A stretch of 64,000 nt of DNA, taken from the NCBI RefSeq assembly GCF_037975245.1, contig NC_092578.1, forward strand, positions 2,241,001 through 2,305,000. Direction: 5' to 3'. The notes beneath the pieces were generated by a model. That model searched no databases and was not told where the DNA came from. It worked only from the letters and a program-made list of their open reading frames with translations. The DNA comes from Apostichopus japonicus (taxonomy: Eukaryota; Echinodermata; Holothuroidea; Aspidochirotida; Stichopodidae). This document shows, in pieces, positions 26,001-37,800 of the stretch. Every line of letters begins with the position of its first letter. Within the stretch, counting starts at the first letter, position 1. The position numbers and the translations under genes were made by a program.

Positions 26001-26949
26001 CTTACAGGCCAGGGTCAAACCAGGTAAAAACATCTAATAATAATCATTATTTTATTAAAGGATAACTTAAAGAACAGACTTACAGGCCAGGGTCAAACCA
26101 GGTAAAAACATCTTAATAATAATTGTTATTTTATTAAAGGATCATTTTGGCAGAATTCTAGTCTTTTAGAGTTGAAGTAAAAAAAAAGAAAACTTTGAGT
26201 GCTAGAAATGTTTTCTTAGCTATTGTGGTTTTCAAGACAATCACCATTAAATATGCCTAATCTCTAGATTGATCCTTTAAGGTTAAATAACTTAAATTGA
26301 TGATGATGTTAGCTCCTCAGTGCATGTCTTTATATTAGTGTTAATCCGTTATTTTATAAATTTTAATAACTCAATTAAAACACGTTCTCTTAATTACTCA
26401 TTAACAACAGAGCACCATCGGTAGACATTTTGTGCCATTTGTCTTTGACAAATTTGTGCCAAGTTGGAAACATGTCATTTGAGGCAATAAAAGTCTTGAT
26501 TTCGCATTGAGTTTTGTGTTGCCTCTAGTGAGCTGACCTAATGGTTTCTGTATTTATGATCCAGTCACTTAAATAGGCTATTTCGGAGATGGCATTTGTG
26601 TGTGTGTGGTTCCTGTCTGCGACCTGTTTGTACAGGTCAATCGATGACCATTCACTGCAGTGTTATACCAACGCACGATATTTAGTCAAGGAGGGTATCT
26701 AACGATAGATTAATCTCCTCCTTAGTTGAGCTAGGGATATACAATTGTAGCTACGGAAGTATGCTTGAAATCATTTGTCATTTGGCTTTATTTTGATTTA
26801 TCTTTTTCACTTTCTTTTAGGCTGTGCGTAAAGTTGGTAGTATGAGTTCTATGTCCGGGGCTGATGATCAGATTTACATGGAGTACAGCTCAGGAAGAAA
26901 ATCACAAAACAAACCTGTCCATCCACTCTTCAAAAAGTTCAGAAGATGA
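14051..26949 (+). CDS. ERCC3: XPB / TFIIH basal transcription factor subunit, 3'-5' DNA translocase-helicase
   Basis: Subunit of TFIIH; opens promoter DNA for RNA polymerase II and acts in nucleotide excision repair in the nucleus. Nineteen exons: 14051-14078, 14962-15057, 15560-15690, 16134-16249, 16871-16991, 17889-17963, 18310-18432, 19336-19541, 20251-20322, 20618-20724, 21337-21513, 21736-21855, 22048-22316, 22707-22843, 23540-23636, 23984-24101, 25556-25704, 25895-26023, 26821-26949. All phases join, giving 799 aa (human 782). The first exon is only 28 bp (MGKKSKRDS); it was chosen for its start like human MGKRDR, its Kozak context and its phase-1 donor GTAGGT. Seen: N-terminal damage-recognition region (about 78-180), acidic linker (about 255-290), Walker A CGAGKT (358-363), DEVH box (457-460, split by intron 12), TAT (483-485), RED motif (488-490) and motif [10 protein letters not shown] (654-661). 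The C-terminus SSMSGADD...HPLFKKFRR matches the family end. Confidence 0.97.
17195..17460. repeat. About 65-bp tandem repeat, 4 copies, ERCC3 intron 5
   Basis: The recurring block contains GGATGGTATATATAGTTTGT followed by GGTGGAGTGTACCCTCAAGC and GGAGGAAAAGGATGGGATGT, with small indels between copies. The short minus-strand open frame over it is a by-product of the repeat. Confidence 0.88.
18174..18201. repeat. (AT)n microsatellite, ERCC3 intron 6
   Basis: A short AT dinucleotide run, about 28 bp, lies some 100 bp upstream of exon 7. A G-run of about 13 lies nearby at 18093-18106. Confidence 0.9.
21567..21704. repeat. About 47-bp tandem repeat, 3 copies, ERCC3 intron 11
   Basis: Three copies of TTGAGTGTACTCAATGA-like sequence are each followed by AGTAGTTTCCTTGTGTTCAC and an ATTGGA segment. 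They fill most of the short intron between exons 11 and 12. Confidence 0.9.
24126..25362. repeat. 22-bp minisatellite with higher-order structure, ERCC3 intron 16
   Basis: About 55 units of TAGCCTGGTTACCCATTCATAC and variants (TATCCTAGTTACCCATTCATAT, TAGCTTGGTGACCCATTCAT, TAGCCTGGTTACCTATCTAT). The variants recur in a fixed order over blocks of five or more units, so longer blocks have been duplicated as units. It lies wholly inside the intron 24102-25555. Confidence 0.97.
25994..26142 (+). repeat. Tandem duplication of ERCC3 exon 18 end and splice donor
   Basis: Copy 1 (25994-26063) contains the last 30 bases of exon 18, its GTAAAA donor and the intron start. Copy 2 (26072-26142) repeats this nearly unchanged, with one inserted T and a few substitutions. 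The intron therefore carries a second copy of the exon 3' end and donor 78 bp downstream. Exon 18 is taken to end at the first donor (26023), because that joins exon 19 in frame and the family shows no insertion there. Confidence 0.95.
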
Positions 26950-29900
26950 AGAAACTGGTATGATGTAACAGTAAAAGAATGGAAATGTTACAACTTGTGG
27001 ATGAGATACAAAGGAGAAGGGAAGATGCCTCATCTTGGAACCATCAATGGGGGTGGAAGAGAGAGAGCCTTTGGAAAGGAATAATGAACAGACTAGACTT
27101 GAGCAAGTTGGAAACAACATTACTATTGTGTATGGGATCGGTGACTTGTGAATATACAGTTTGCTTTCAAGCAGATGTAATGAAATACCTTGTGTTTGCC
27201 ATTAGAAGACGGCACTATGCTCACACATCATATGATGATAACTACATAGAAACATCATAGGAGAGCAAATCTGATCCATATTTGTTCAAACTTTGGAAAA
27301 GCCTCCTTAAATTTACCAGTGGGAGGGAAGAGAGATGTTATTGTGGACAATAATTGAGAACATAGTTGTTCTTCTTGTGATGTTCAACTGGAGTGGGGTT
27401 TTTGAAATCTCATTTTAGTCTTATCCTCTAGAACATCAAAGACATTTATTCTGTGAAAGTGAGAGATATATTTCAGACTTGGTGATATGTAGGGAGAATC
27501 AGTTGGAAGTGATTTTTTTTCTGTTTCCTTCACTCTTTTCCAGTTTTGACTGAAGAAAGGTTCTGATAGGATAAAGATATGCAAGCATGTCCTTTATATA
27601 GAGAATGGGATTAAGTTATATATGGAAAAGCCAGATATAATTCAATCAAAATGTGACACAAAAATAAACATGAAACCACAAGAAGTATTTCTCCATTTTT
27701 GTGTTCATTTATTCTTTCATGAATATTGTTTTATGGTGATGTTAAAGGAGGGACAACAGCAATCCATTGTCCCTTAAAACAAATGAAAATACATTATTTG
27801 GCATAAAATGAATTACTGTAGCTGTGTAAGGAATTGTCATCTGCAAGTTCATATTAGAAATTTACATTATTTGCATACCAGATGTTTTAAAATCTTGAAA
27901 ATGTATGTTGACCACTCACCCTCTCCCACCATAAAAAGGTCACCACTATAGTCTTATTCTACAACTTTTTTTCATGCAGAGGTTGCTGGCCTATCCTATT
28001 ATGCAATTGAGAAATGGGTTTTAGCCCTTCCTATCTCCATTAAAATTTGAGGTCTTATACCTTCCAATTGTAAGAAAATTTTACGATAACAATAGCTCAA
28101 GTATGTTGAGTAAATTTGTTGAAATGTAGTTTTTGGTCCGAAAGGCAAACCAGCTGATTTACAAGTGATATTTGTAGGTGTATGTAAAAATCACTATCAG
28201 GATTCATGATTAAAATTACTTCTATATGATCTTTGAAATTGTTATCAAGTGTTCATTTGAGATCACAGGATCTCTAGATATTTATTAGTTATGAAATGCT
28301 TAAAGTATTTTAATTTGGCAAGTTTATTTAATAACAATGCTAACACCACAGTCCTTCACATGAACAAATTTAGATCCCTGTGACAGTATATTCTGTTGCT
28401 TAAGCACAAAACAAGAGTAAGCTTAATATTTTATTTTGCATTGAAGTTAGTATCCTTATACTGTACTTAATGAACATCAGAGGAGGAATAACCCTGAGAA
28501 TATATCCTACTTACTGTTAGTCCACAAAATGATCGCATGAATGATGGAAATATGGTATCAAGTTTGCCACTTAGTGGATGAAGCTTATTGCAATATTAAC
28601 TTGTTACATACAACATAATGAGTTTGGATTGGATTAAGGTATTACCAACTTGCAAAAAAAAAAAGGATTCGGCTGTCTTAGACTAAAAGCTCACCCAGTC
28701 ATGTGAGACTATTCTATATGTATGTATGTTTGTATTTTAGATCCTCCTGCAAGCAGGAACTTGTGAAGAAGCCATCATTGGCTTATCAAAGCCGCAAGCT
28801 GACCGTGGTCAGTCTCTTAGATTCATATTTAACGTCCATGATTACGAATTGTCAACAATTCTGAACTGGACGACATACATTAATCTTGGAGTGACTGGAA
28901 CTCGGGACCGCATGATTGAAAGGCACCGGCGTTAATCACTGAGCTAACACTCCACTATTGCATGGCCTGTTCTGAATTAATGCCCTACCCAGCACAAACC
29001 TTCAAATAACCAACCACAATGCATTCCTTCATAACGTTTGTATTTCAATAGACTGAATTGCCAACACTGTATCCTAAATTTTTTAGACATTTTTTGGAGT
29101 ATTTAGATTGGCAAAATATCAGGGAGTTGCATTTATCTGTAGAACAGATTTTGTGAGAAGGTAAAAATGTCATTTAAACGTATACAAGATTGCTCCATTA
29201 GCCAACGTTACGTTTAACTTGGTGACCAGATGATCATTTAAATTTCCACCCCTCATTCATATTTATTAAGTACAATTTCTTTCTAATGTATTTAAATTTA
29301 GCAGAGAGTCAGAATTCATAACACCACATTCCTAACAGTGTAAAAGTGATGCATTTTTACAATGATCGCATGCTAGGATTTACAAGTAAAGGTTATACTT
29401 GGAATCTAAATAGTATAATAACACAGAACTGACAACCATACCAGCTCAAGAGATAATGAGATTGGCTTGCAATGTGACCACTCTACTGTTCTTGGAAAAC
29501 TAACAAAATAACAATGCTCTATGTTATAAATGTATGCTTGTTTCACAAGTGGATTGTTTTCCTTTCCACAGGGTCAATGGTTTGCAACAATTGTTTCCAT
29601 AAAGGCAGGCATCCGTTCAAACTTGTCCTGTTTTCGAACTAATAACAAGCTCAAATGTACAGAAAGCTGGAACATTTGTGACGAGATGGTATTGTTGACT
29701 TTGAAGGACAGAGGGGGTTGCCTGCACCCCACCCGTGATGAGTCTGGTGCGGTCTATTCTGATGTCTCTTACAGAATGGACCCTTCCAACTTTTATCTGG
29801 GATGAACTAATGAAACACCACCAAGGTGGGCAGGACAATCCCTCTGTGGTATGTAGCTCCTGATACCCTGTATCATGCATGCTAACAGTACAGTGGAGAG

Positions 29901-30662
29901 TCCATTACAGGGCCTGGGGAAGGGGGGGGGGTTGCTCAGGACAAGGTAAATAAGGGAAGCATGTGGCACTCTTTGCACACAAGCATTCCTTCCTGTTTAT
30001 GGATGTTTTCACATAAAGTATGTACCATTGCAATTCAGTATCTAACAATTCTTGTCTTCCAGGGTGCTTTCTTCTGGGGGATCAGCCACTACAGCACCGT
30101 ACATGAAGTGTGCATATCCAAATGCAATACACTACAGTACTGTACAATGTACCTAATTAAACTTCCCAATAACATATCCTTAAAGTTATAAACTACAACA
30201 GACACAGCAAGTGTCATTTCATCCACACTTTTCCTTTTGTTAATTCACTTCTATGCCAAATATGAACTGGGTCACATGCACTACAGTACATTCTATGGCT
30301 GCTTGATTTGGCAGTATTGCTACTACAGTATTGCATACTAATGGTTTGGCTATGAACTAAAATCACATCTGTGATATATAATAACTGCCCCTCACCCCCC
30401 ACTCATCCTCCAAGTACCATCTGCCTTCTCTTTACACCTACTCTCCTGCCAAAGCTATATACTTCTGCACTTAAGTCTACTTGGTTCATATCTGATGATA
30501 TTCTAAGTCTGACAAACCCAAATCATTTTTGACTGCAAGTCTTTCATAAGAACTTCCTTCAACATTTTCAACACTACCCTCTTTGCATTCATACTCCATT
30601 CCCCAGAACATTGACCAAATTGCACCTTTCTATTTGAAGTAGAATAATACCCAAATTAAAGA
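26950..30662. other. ERCC3 3' UTR and convergent intergenic region
   Basis: No conserved coding sequence on either strand. An AATAAA occurs at 27663-27668, about 715 bp after the ERCC3 stop, and is a candidate poly(A) signal. The rest contains a SINE (28714-28956) and the probable 3' UTR of the converging CISD3-like gene. Confidence 0.6.
28714..28956 (-). mobile_element. tRNA-derived SINE (second family), minus strand
   Basis: Read on the minus strand, it has a tRNA-like head with A-box-like TAGCTCAGTGA (complement of 28936-28946) and B-box-like GAGTTCCAGTC (complement of 28893-28903). The body contains GGACGTTAAATATGAATCTA and GCGGCTTTGATAAGCC, and the tail is an ATAC/CATA-rich simple repeat (about 28714-28735). 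The body is unlike the SINE at 3374, so this is a separate family. The tRNA-like fold is imperfect and it is not a functional tRNA gene. Confidence 0.7.
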
Positions 30663-33248
30663 CTATTTTCCAAACATCTTCCCAACTCTCTTGCCAGCGG
30701 TCTGAAACATCACAGAGACGTGAGTGAAGTCACAGTAGGGCTGGTTGTTCGTCTGTTTACACTGACAAAGGAGGACCTTCTTAGTGGCTTCTGCTCGAAA
30801 TCTAAGAGGTTTCATGTCTGTGGTTTTATGGGCACCATCACAGAAAGGCTGTCAAGAAAAGAACAGGAGTTTACGAAAGAAGATGGGGTACAAAATACAG
30901 CACATGTATGTCTACTTATGGACCACACTCACCAGTAGGGGTGACATTGACATTACATCAAAATGGTGGACATATCAACGAATTGAGGAGATGACATGTT
31001 AGAGATGACATGGGCCACAAGTTACGGACCATTTTTCAAAGGTTGTGTGAAACCCAACAGGTTACATGGTTCATGATGTTAACACTTACTAACATACACA
31101 ACATTTAAGTACAATTTCAATACAATTAACAATAGTTATATACAATAGAAAGTGAAGAAAAGAAATATGTTACAAATCAGGATAAGAGAACAAAGGAAAA
31201 CAGTTCTAAGAAAGTGAAAAATACAGCTTAAATGCAATGCATCCTCTCCCCCCTGTCCTCTCCACGAAGAATCTTGATGATACTTGGAATAACTTAAGTA
31301 AGAGGTTTCTAAGTTCTAAATGATAATTAAGTTCTGAATCATTTGGAACTGAGATTTATCTGACTACAGTAGGTGCTGTTCCAAATCTTTGCATTTAATC
31401 TCGACTGTATAAACAATCTTATGTTCAGTACTATGGTCTAAATAATCACAATCACGATGATATACTTTTGTGTCAAAATGTTGGTCAATTTGTAGAGATG
31501 GAACAAATGACAAAGCCAAACAAAAACAAAGATGTCCCATTCTTTGTTATTGCTTTGGTTGAAATGAAAACATACAGCATATCGATCTCTTTGAATGGGC
31601 CAAAATATCTTGGAGTAAATGTTGTAATGTGTTGTCTTGAAAGGTTGTTATACATGTGTGTAGATTTGTTGACTAAAACAAGTTGTTGGTTTCATCATGT
31701 TGGCCTGCAGCACAATGTTTTGAATACACAGTAGCTCTTTTCTGGCAAATGACTATTAAATCAAATTTAGGGTGTGTCTGTGGGACCATGATTTGTTTGT
31801 TTGGATTTTCAACATAGGCTTTCCTCTTTCTATGTTTAAGTCAGACATATTTCAAATCAATGTACATTAATATAACCTTACCTGTTTTTTGCTAAGGCCA
31901 CACTTGCACCAAGAATACTTCTTGCCCTCTTCTAGTTGAACAAAGGCAGGGATATGTTTTGCTATGTAAGTTCCTTTTGGACCTGTTTCCAGGGATCTTA
32001 CAGACTGAAACTTTCCAAAAAGAAACAAAACAAAACATTAAGTTTTTGCCCCCGCTCAATCGACACTTGCAGCTAGAATAATGATCGTTCTTTTCTAGTT
32101 GAATATACTTATGAAGGAATGTACGTTGTTCTTGTTTATAAAATTGTAACAAATTGTGGTCTTCTTCTGTGAAAAGATACTTTGCAAATTATCAAAAATG
32201 CACCAGAGAAGGATGATCAGCAACCTTCTCTTGGACTGAGCTTTGGGACTAAACAAAAAGTAAAGTAAGCTATGTATCTGATAGATTCATTTAAATTGAA
32301 CTTTGCTAGGTTTAAAAGCATTGGCAAAAATTGCTCTTGTCTGTATATCAAGTACCAATCTGTATGTGGCTGGTCTGGGTTCCGTTATTGTCAAACTACC
32401 CAATGCTGAATACCAAGGTGCGGTTACGGTCGACTGAACTAAGTCATCACTATATAATGAACAGTTTCACGTGGCTCTAGTCCTCTTTCCCGTGATGCAG
32501 CCTCTCAGATCCTCGGCTGCTGCTATTTGAGTTATTCCTCCTTGCCCTAACCGTGTGAACCTGCCTGGGTTTTTATCTTGTAAAAGCCCTTTTTTGTTTC
32601 CTGTAACTCTGCCCAGCACCGACGTCTCTATCATAATCCATCAGAATTATTTAACCTGCTTACCTGAACTTTTATAAATACTTACCTGTGGAAATGCCTT
32701 AACATTACCAGTCTCATACCAAGCAGCCAGACCAACCCCTACACCACTGGACCCTACCAAAAGGAGGTACCTCTGCAAGTGTAAACTTAAGCCCTAAGTT
32801 TGTTAGTACTGATCTATACATTGTGCTTTTTTGTTTAATTTCATGTGATTACAAGGACATTTTTACTTTTATTTCTATGTACATTGAATTGCCCTTTCGT
32901 CTACTTTCTTGTTTGCCGATTGCTTTCCCACTCCAACAACAAAACTAAAAATTAACGGTATCCTGTATCTGTCTTCATAACAAAGTATTATTTACGCAAT
33001 GAATGATTTACATCGAAGTTATCCAACGTCCTTAACTTAAAATAGTCAGTTTGGACCAAACCGAGTGCTGACTAACCTAACAATTTAAAGTGGTTTCAGT
33101 AACCTATGGTCTAAGCATAGGCTAGTACTATTTAAATGTGCAACTGTAATAATAAACCGGTGGGAAAATTTTCACTCACTTGCTTCCTAAAAACCGTTGA
33201 AGTTCTGCCCAGAATGAGCCTTGGAATCGATGAATATATCTGATTCAT
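30663..33248 (-). CDS. CISD3: CISD3-like mitochondrial protein with two CDGSH iron-sulfur domains
   Basis: CISD3 (MiNT) is a mitochondrial protein binding two 2Fe-2S clusters and linked to iron and redox balance. Exons on the minus strand: 33248-33180, 32772-32686, 32004-31882, 30848-30663. All join in phase 0, giving 154 aa (human 127). Exon 1 encodes a basic, Ser/Arg-containing presequence (MNQIYSSIPRLILGRTSTVF). Exon 2 encodes a Gly/Val/Leu-rich hydrophobic segment (residues 26-42). The first CDGSH motif has ligands C85, C87, C96 and H100 (WCKCGLSKKQPFCDGAH). The second has C121, C123, C132 and H136, but reads CDFTH instead of CDG(S/T)H. Two CDGSH motifs identify CISD3 rather than CISD1/2. 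It converges on ERCC3 and is head-to-head with GLB1. The start ATG has A at -3. Confidence 0.92.
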
Positions 33249-33976
33249 TTTGAGGAGTAGGCCTTAATGCGCTCGTTGCTAAACTGGCTCTCGTAATAAA
33301 TAAAATAGGTAACGATGACGTTGAGAATTTAGACGGGCAAGGCTTATACGATTATGAGCTCAACCGTTCCATGTTTACCTTGTATTGAAACGAATTATGT
33401 AATATGTTTACAATTGTACTAGACATGTCAAGCAGACGTGAGGTTTGTCGATATACACTTTACGACTTGAAGCAAGTTATCACGCCGGCTCAAATTACTG
33501 CTACTGGCTATAGACAATTTGTAAGGCGTGCCTTTTGTGCCATCTTAATATGCCGTCGTAAGACACTACGTCATTTCACAGCATTTTGTCGTTTCAAAGC
33601 ATTATGTCCTTTCACAGCATTTGTTCTCGTTTGGCTTGAAAAATATACGAGGTATTTCTGATCGGATTGCGGTCAGTGCTACGTTATTAGCTGGGAATGG
33701 CATCCCGGAGCATTTTCGAATAGTTTTTTATTCTACTGTAGATATTTCGAAGCACTACATGGAGGGGGTTGTTATGGACTGTCGGCATGTGGATTGGGTA
33801 CTTCCGAGGTCCCCCATTCCCCTTTTTTTTCAACACATTTCAATTCACATTTCAACACATCTGTACCTGAAAACATTTTTCTTAATTTTTTGAACATCCC
33901 ATTATTTACTCAACAAATATATTACCCCATGCCGCTGAAGGTATGAAATCTTCTGCTAAAATATGACCATGTGCTG

Positions 33977-33986
33977 GTCACGTGAT
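33977..33986. promoter_or_regulatory. CLEAR-type E-box (GTCACGTGAT), distal
   Basis: Matches the TFEB/TFE3 CLEAR consensus GTCACGTGAC at 9 of 10 positions. It lies about 830 bp upstream of the GLB1 ATG. Lysosomal genes are known CLEAR targets in vertebrates; binding here is inferred. Confidence 0.5.
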
Positions 33987-34702
33987 AGATTAAAGGTACA
34001 TATGTTCAAGCAAGTGGTACGGTACTTATGTTTTTCATAAATTCCGGAAGCAAGTAGGCAAGTTTTGTGAATTGTGCAGTTGACTTTGTAATAGCCTGGG
34101 CTAAGTTTGCTGCCTTATATGCGAAAGTTTTCGTTAGTAATGTTTCATTATATGAGACACGTTCTTGTGGTCTGAGAAACCTACAATAATTTAATGATGC
34201 ATTGATATATCTCAAATTCATGTTATAATCTGAACAAACATCGGAAGTTTAAGTAATTACGTTACTTCATTGCAAAGATTTAAGCTTCAATGTAAGCAAA
34301 TTTCTGTGGAACCCTTGAAATATACAACAGGTTCTTGTAGTCAGACGTCAACCTGACAGTAGAAATATTTGGAATCACAAGTTAGTGGTTAATGTAGGCT
34401 GCATATGGTGCTCCCATCAAATAATGCCGGAATAACTTAACCGAAAGTAAATTTAAAGGACCAAAATGCTCTACATAGTAGTTTCAAAGGAAGCTAACAA
34501 ACATTAAGATCCCCAATGCTGCAATGACATATATTGCATAACGCGTTTATCTTAGTCATCTTGTTTTATCTCCTTGTGTGCGACAATTTCTGGCAAGTTT
34601 TCGGTTTGTGTGACATTGAATAAGAAACAAAGGGGGTTCATTTTTATTCCTTAGGATGTAACACATACTACTCCGTACAACACCTTGAACAGATCAATTT
34701 CG

Positions 34703-34710
34703 GTCACGTG
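34703..34710. promoter_or_regulatory. CLEAR-type E-box (GTCACGTG), proximal
   Basis: GTCACGTG ends 105 bp before the GLB1 start codon, the typical position for CLEAR elements in lysosomal gene promoters. It matches the first 8 of 10 consensus bases; the next two are TA rather than AC. Confidence 0.55.
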
Positions 34711-34815
34711 TATACAAACCAAAACATCTAAATAAAGGAAGTCGATAACACAACGCGAGCGGCTACCACTGTGTTACATGAATTTTTGTAAAGATTGTGG
34801 TGAAATGCAACTATT

Positions 34816-37800
34816 ATGAATTTTTCGTGTCTGCTACTGGGGTTCCTAACATGTACTTTTTGTGTGACATCGTTGCATGCAAAAGCGGTAAATATCTTTG
34901 ATTATAGGCCTACTTCACATGCAGAATCAAACGGATGCAGCCATTGCTAGGCCAGGCCTTATGTTATGACGCTTCAATCAGTAGGCTTGTGCTCAGACGA
35001 CACTCTTCGTTAGGGTCGTACTGAGGCTACGAGTACTACCACTATTACTAGTAGTAGTACTAGTATTTCTGCACCTAGCTTAGTAATAGTAGTAAGTAGT
35101 TATTGTCTGGCCCAAATCGCATGACAATGACAGGTGCTTCTTAACGATGTAGCAAATCCGTGGAAAGGCTAGCTGTATGCAAATACATGAGCCTACCCTT
35201 TCAAATGAATTACATTGATTCACTGTAGGCCTAGCTGTGAAAGATAATGATAATTGATATAACACTTGTCTGTAAGTTAAAGTTACTGCTAATGTTAAAT
35301 TAAGAAGTTCAATATTGATACGCTATTGCTGGTACAGTACAGGATAACATAAGCCTATATGCCCAGGGGCCTACATCATTTATGGATTTATGTGGGATCC
35401 ATTTTGTTCTTTTCTGAAGTGTAGTGGCTATTTACAGATCACAAGACATCTAGGGTGTTACTAAAACGAATGACAATTGCGTTACACATAACGAATGACA
35501 ATATGTTTTACACACTAAAATATTGCGTTGACTAAAACGAATGACAGTAACGACAGCACAGACATTTGCTTCAACCGGGTATATCACATTTCAGACTTCG
35601 TGGGTATCTAGATCTAGTAATGTACGGACAAGATAAAAACGCACCTGTCCTTATAGTAAGCGAAATTGTAAGTTTGATTTTATTAATTATTAGAAACTAA
35701 CAATACTATAATCTTGAAACGGCTTCAGTTATCTTTCTACATAAATCTACAGAGGTAAAAAGCACAACACTCAAGCGCATTCTGACACAAAAACTTTCCC
35801 TGTGGTTTCTATCCGTAACTTACACCAAAACCCTGCAACCACGTAACATGCGATTTTCCTCAAATCATTTTTGCGCATAAAACCAAAAACCGCATTTACT
35901 CCACTCCGTTAATCATTCTATCTCTTCTCAATACTGTCCTTCGTTGTCATTCGCTGTCATTCGCTGTCATTCACAAATGATAATTAACCCTGTACAAAGT
36001 CAATTGTCATTCGGTCATTCGCTGTCATTCGTTTTAGTTTGTCCCGACATCTACTAGGCATACTAGTTCTATTACTAATGTACAAATTGAGAAGTGTCTT
36101 ATACTTTTAATAGTTTGAATTGCATTAAAAGGAAAGAATCGATCATAATTTCTAATATATAAATAACTGCATTAAAACTAGGAAGGAATAAATCATTAAT
36201 ACTAACACAAATAAGCAACATTAAAAGGAAAGAATAGAACATAACATAAATATTAATTATTTGGTCTATCATAACTTTTTGTATAATGTTTTCTCCACAT
36301 GGGTCTGGATCGACTTTTCTAATTATATACAGTGTAACAGGCATAAGCGTTATAAATTGTTTAGAGCCATTCCCATATCCAACATAACTGTCTCATATAG
36401 CTGTTTATCTCTGAGGCGGTTGAGTTCTACCCATGTGAAGATGTTCAAGTATGTGCATCAAACAGAATATAAAAGTATTTAGATACTTGGTTTTTGGCAG
36501 TAATCTATATTTTCATTCAAAGGTAAATTTATGGGCCTATTATCTCTTACTTGTACTTTGTTCCAAATTAATGTTTTGTATTTGATATTTCCCTGAATAG
36601 TATTCCGAAAGTCCGACTTTTACGATTGATAGAAACTATGACACATTTGTCAAGGATGGACAGCCATTTCGTTACATCTCTGGGAGCATTCACTATTCCA
36701 GGGTACCTTCCATGTACTGGGAGGATCGTCTTCAAAAGATGTACATGGCAGGACTAAATGCCATTCAGGTGTAAGTGTTGTTTGTAATCTCATTATGTAC
36801 TACTACGAACTGAAATATTCTGCTTCTGTAGGATACTCGTTAAAAACCCCTCTCGGGTATCACAAAAAACCCTCTCGGGTATCACAACAAGGATGTTGGT
36901 GTGCAGCACAGCAGAGCTAATAATAATGCGTGGGCAATCTTGTCTAAAACACCTCAAGACTAGGGCTCTCTTTAAATATTGTAATGCTAAAAGGCAAAAT
37001 GTGTTTGTAATTTCTGCTGCCAATGCTCGTAGTCAATTCATGTGAAACTTTGTCAGTGGGTGTATATGGAATTGTTGACAAAAGATATTAAAATCATATC
37101 TGTGACAAATTCTGAAGCATTTTGTTCCTTATTATAATGCAATGAAGCACACATCCCTGTATAGCATGTAGTACCAGGGAGTTGTTATTCCATAACAACT
37201 CCCTGGTAGTACTGTACTATATCTAAATGTCAATCACACAGGTTTATGACCTTATTAAGAGTCTTGCACTATGGTTGCTGGCCTTCTAAAAATGCCCTCC
37301 CAGAGTATAGAGCTCTACTAAAGAAGGTAAACAAAGGATGTTGAACATCCCTAGAAGTATCAGGTACCAAGTACAGCATTGACCAAGGAGCTACTGACAG
37401 ACATCACTGAACAATGATGAAACAGACTATGCAAATGTGACAGCAATACCACTGGCCTGACAGGTTCTATCCCTGCCAATAAAAACCTAAATTTGCCAGA
37501 TCTTAACTAATACACTGCATGAAACTAGTATTGAGCATAGCCACTCTAGGTTATTGCAACCTTATTGTATGTTTGACTTAAGTTTACAGCTGTCTTAATG
37601 GTTTCTCATCATTTGCTAAGAATTTTTACCATAAATCTGGCTTTCCATCTTCAGATATATTCCGTGGAATTTTCATGAATTATCACCTGGGAAGTACAAC
37701 TTTGATGGTGATGCTGACCTTGTTCAGTTCCTAAATCTTGCCCAGAAGAAAGGATTACTGGTCGTGTTAAGACCAGGACCTTACATTTGTGCTGAATGGG

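Larger units (their letters stand above)
33249..34815. promoter_or_regulatory. Divergent intergenic region between CISD3-like and GLB1 starts
   Basis: A 1.57-kb interval between two head-to-head starts, with no conserved coding segment; short open frames at 33404-33661 and 33621-33893 match nothing recognised. It should contain both promoters and holds two GTCACGTG E-boxes, listed separately. Confidence 0.65.

Noticed and set aside
31468-31734. 88-codon open frame in the CISD3-like intron
   Set aside because: No family resemblance and wrong strand relative to the gene; random.
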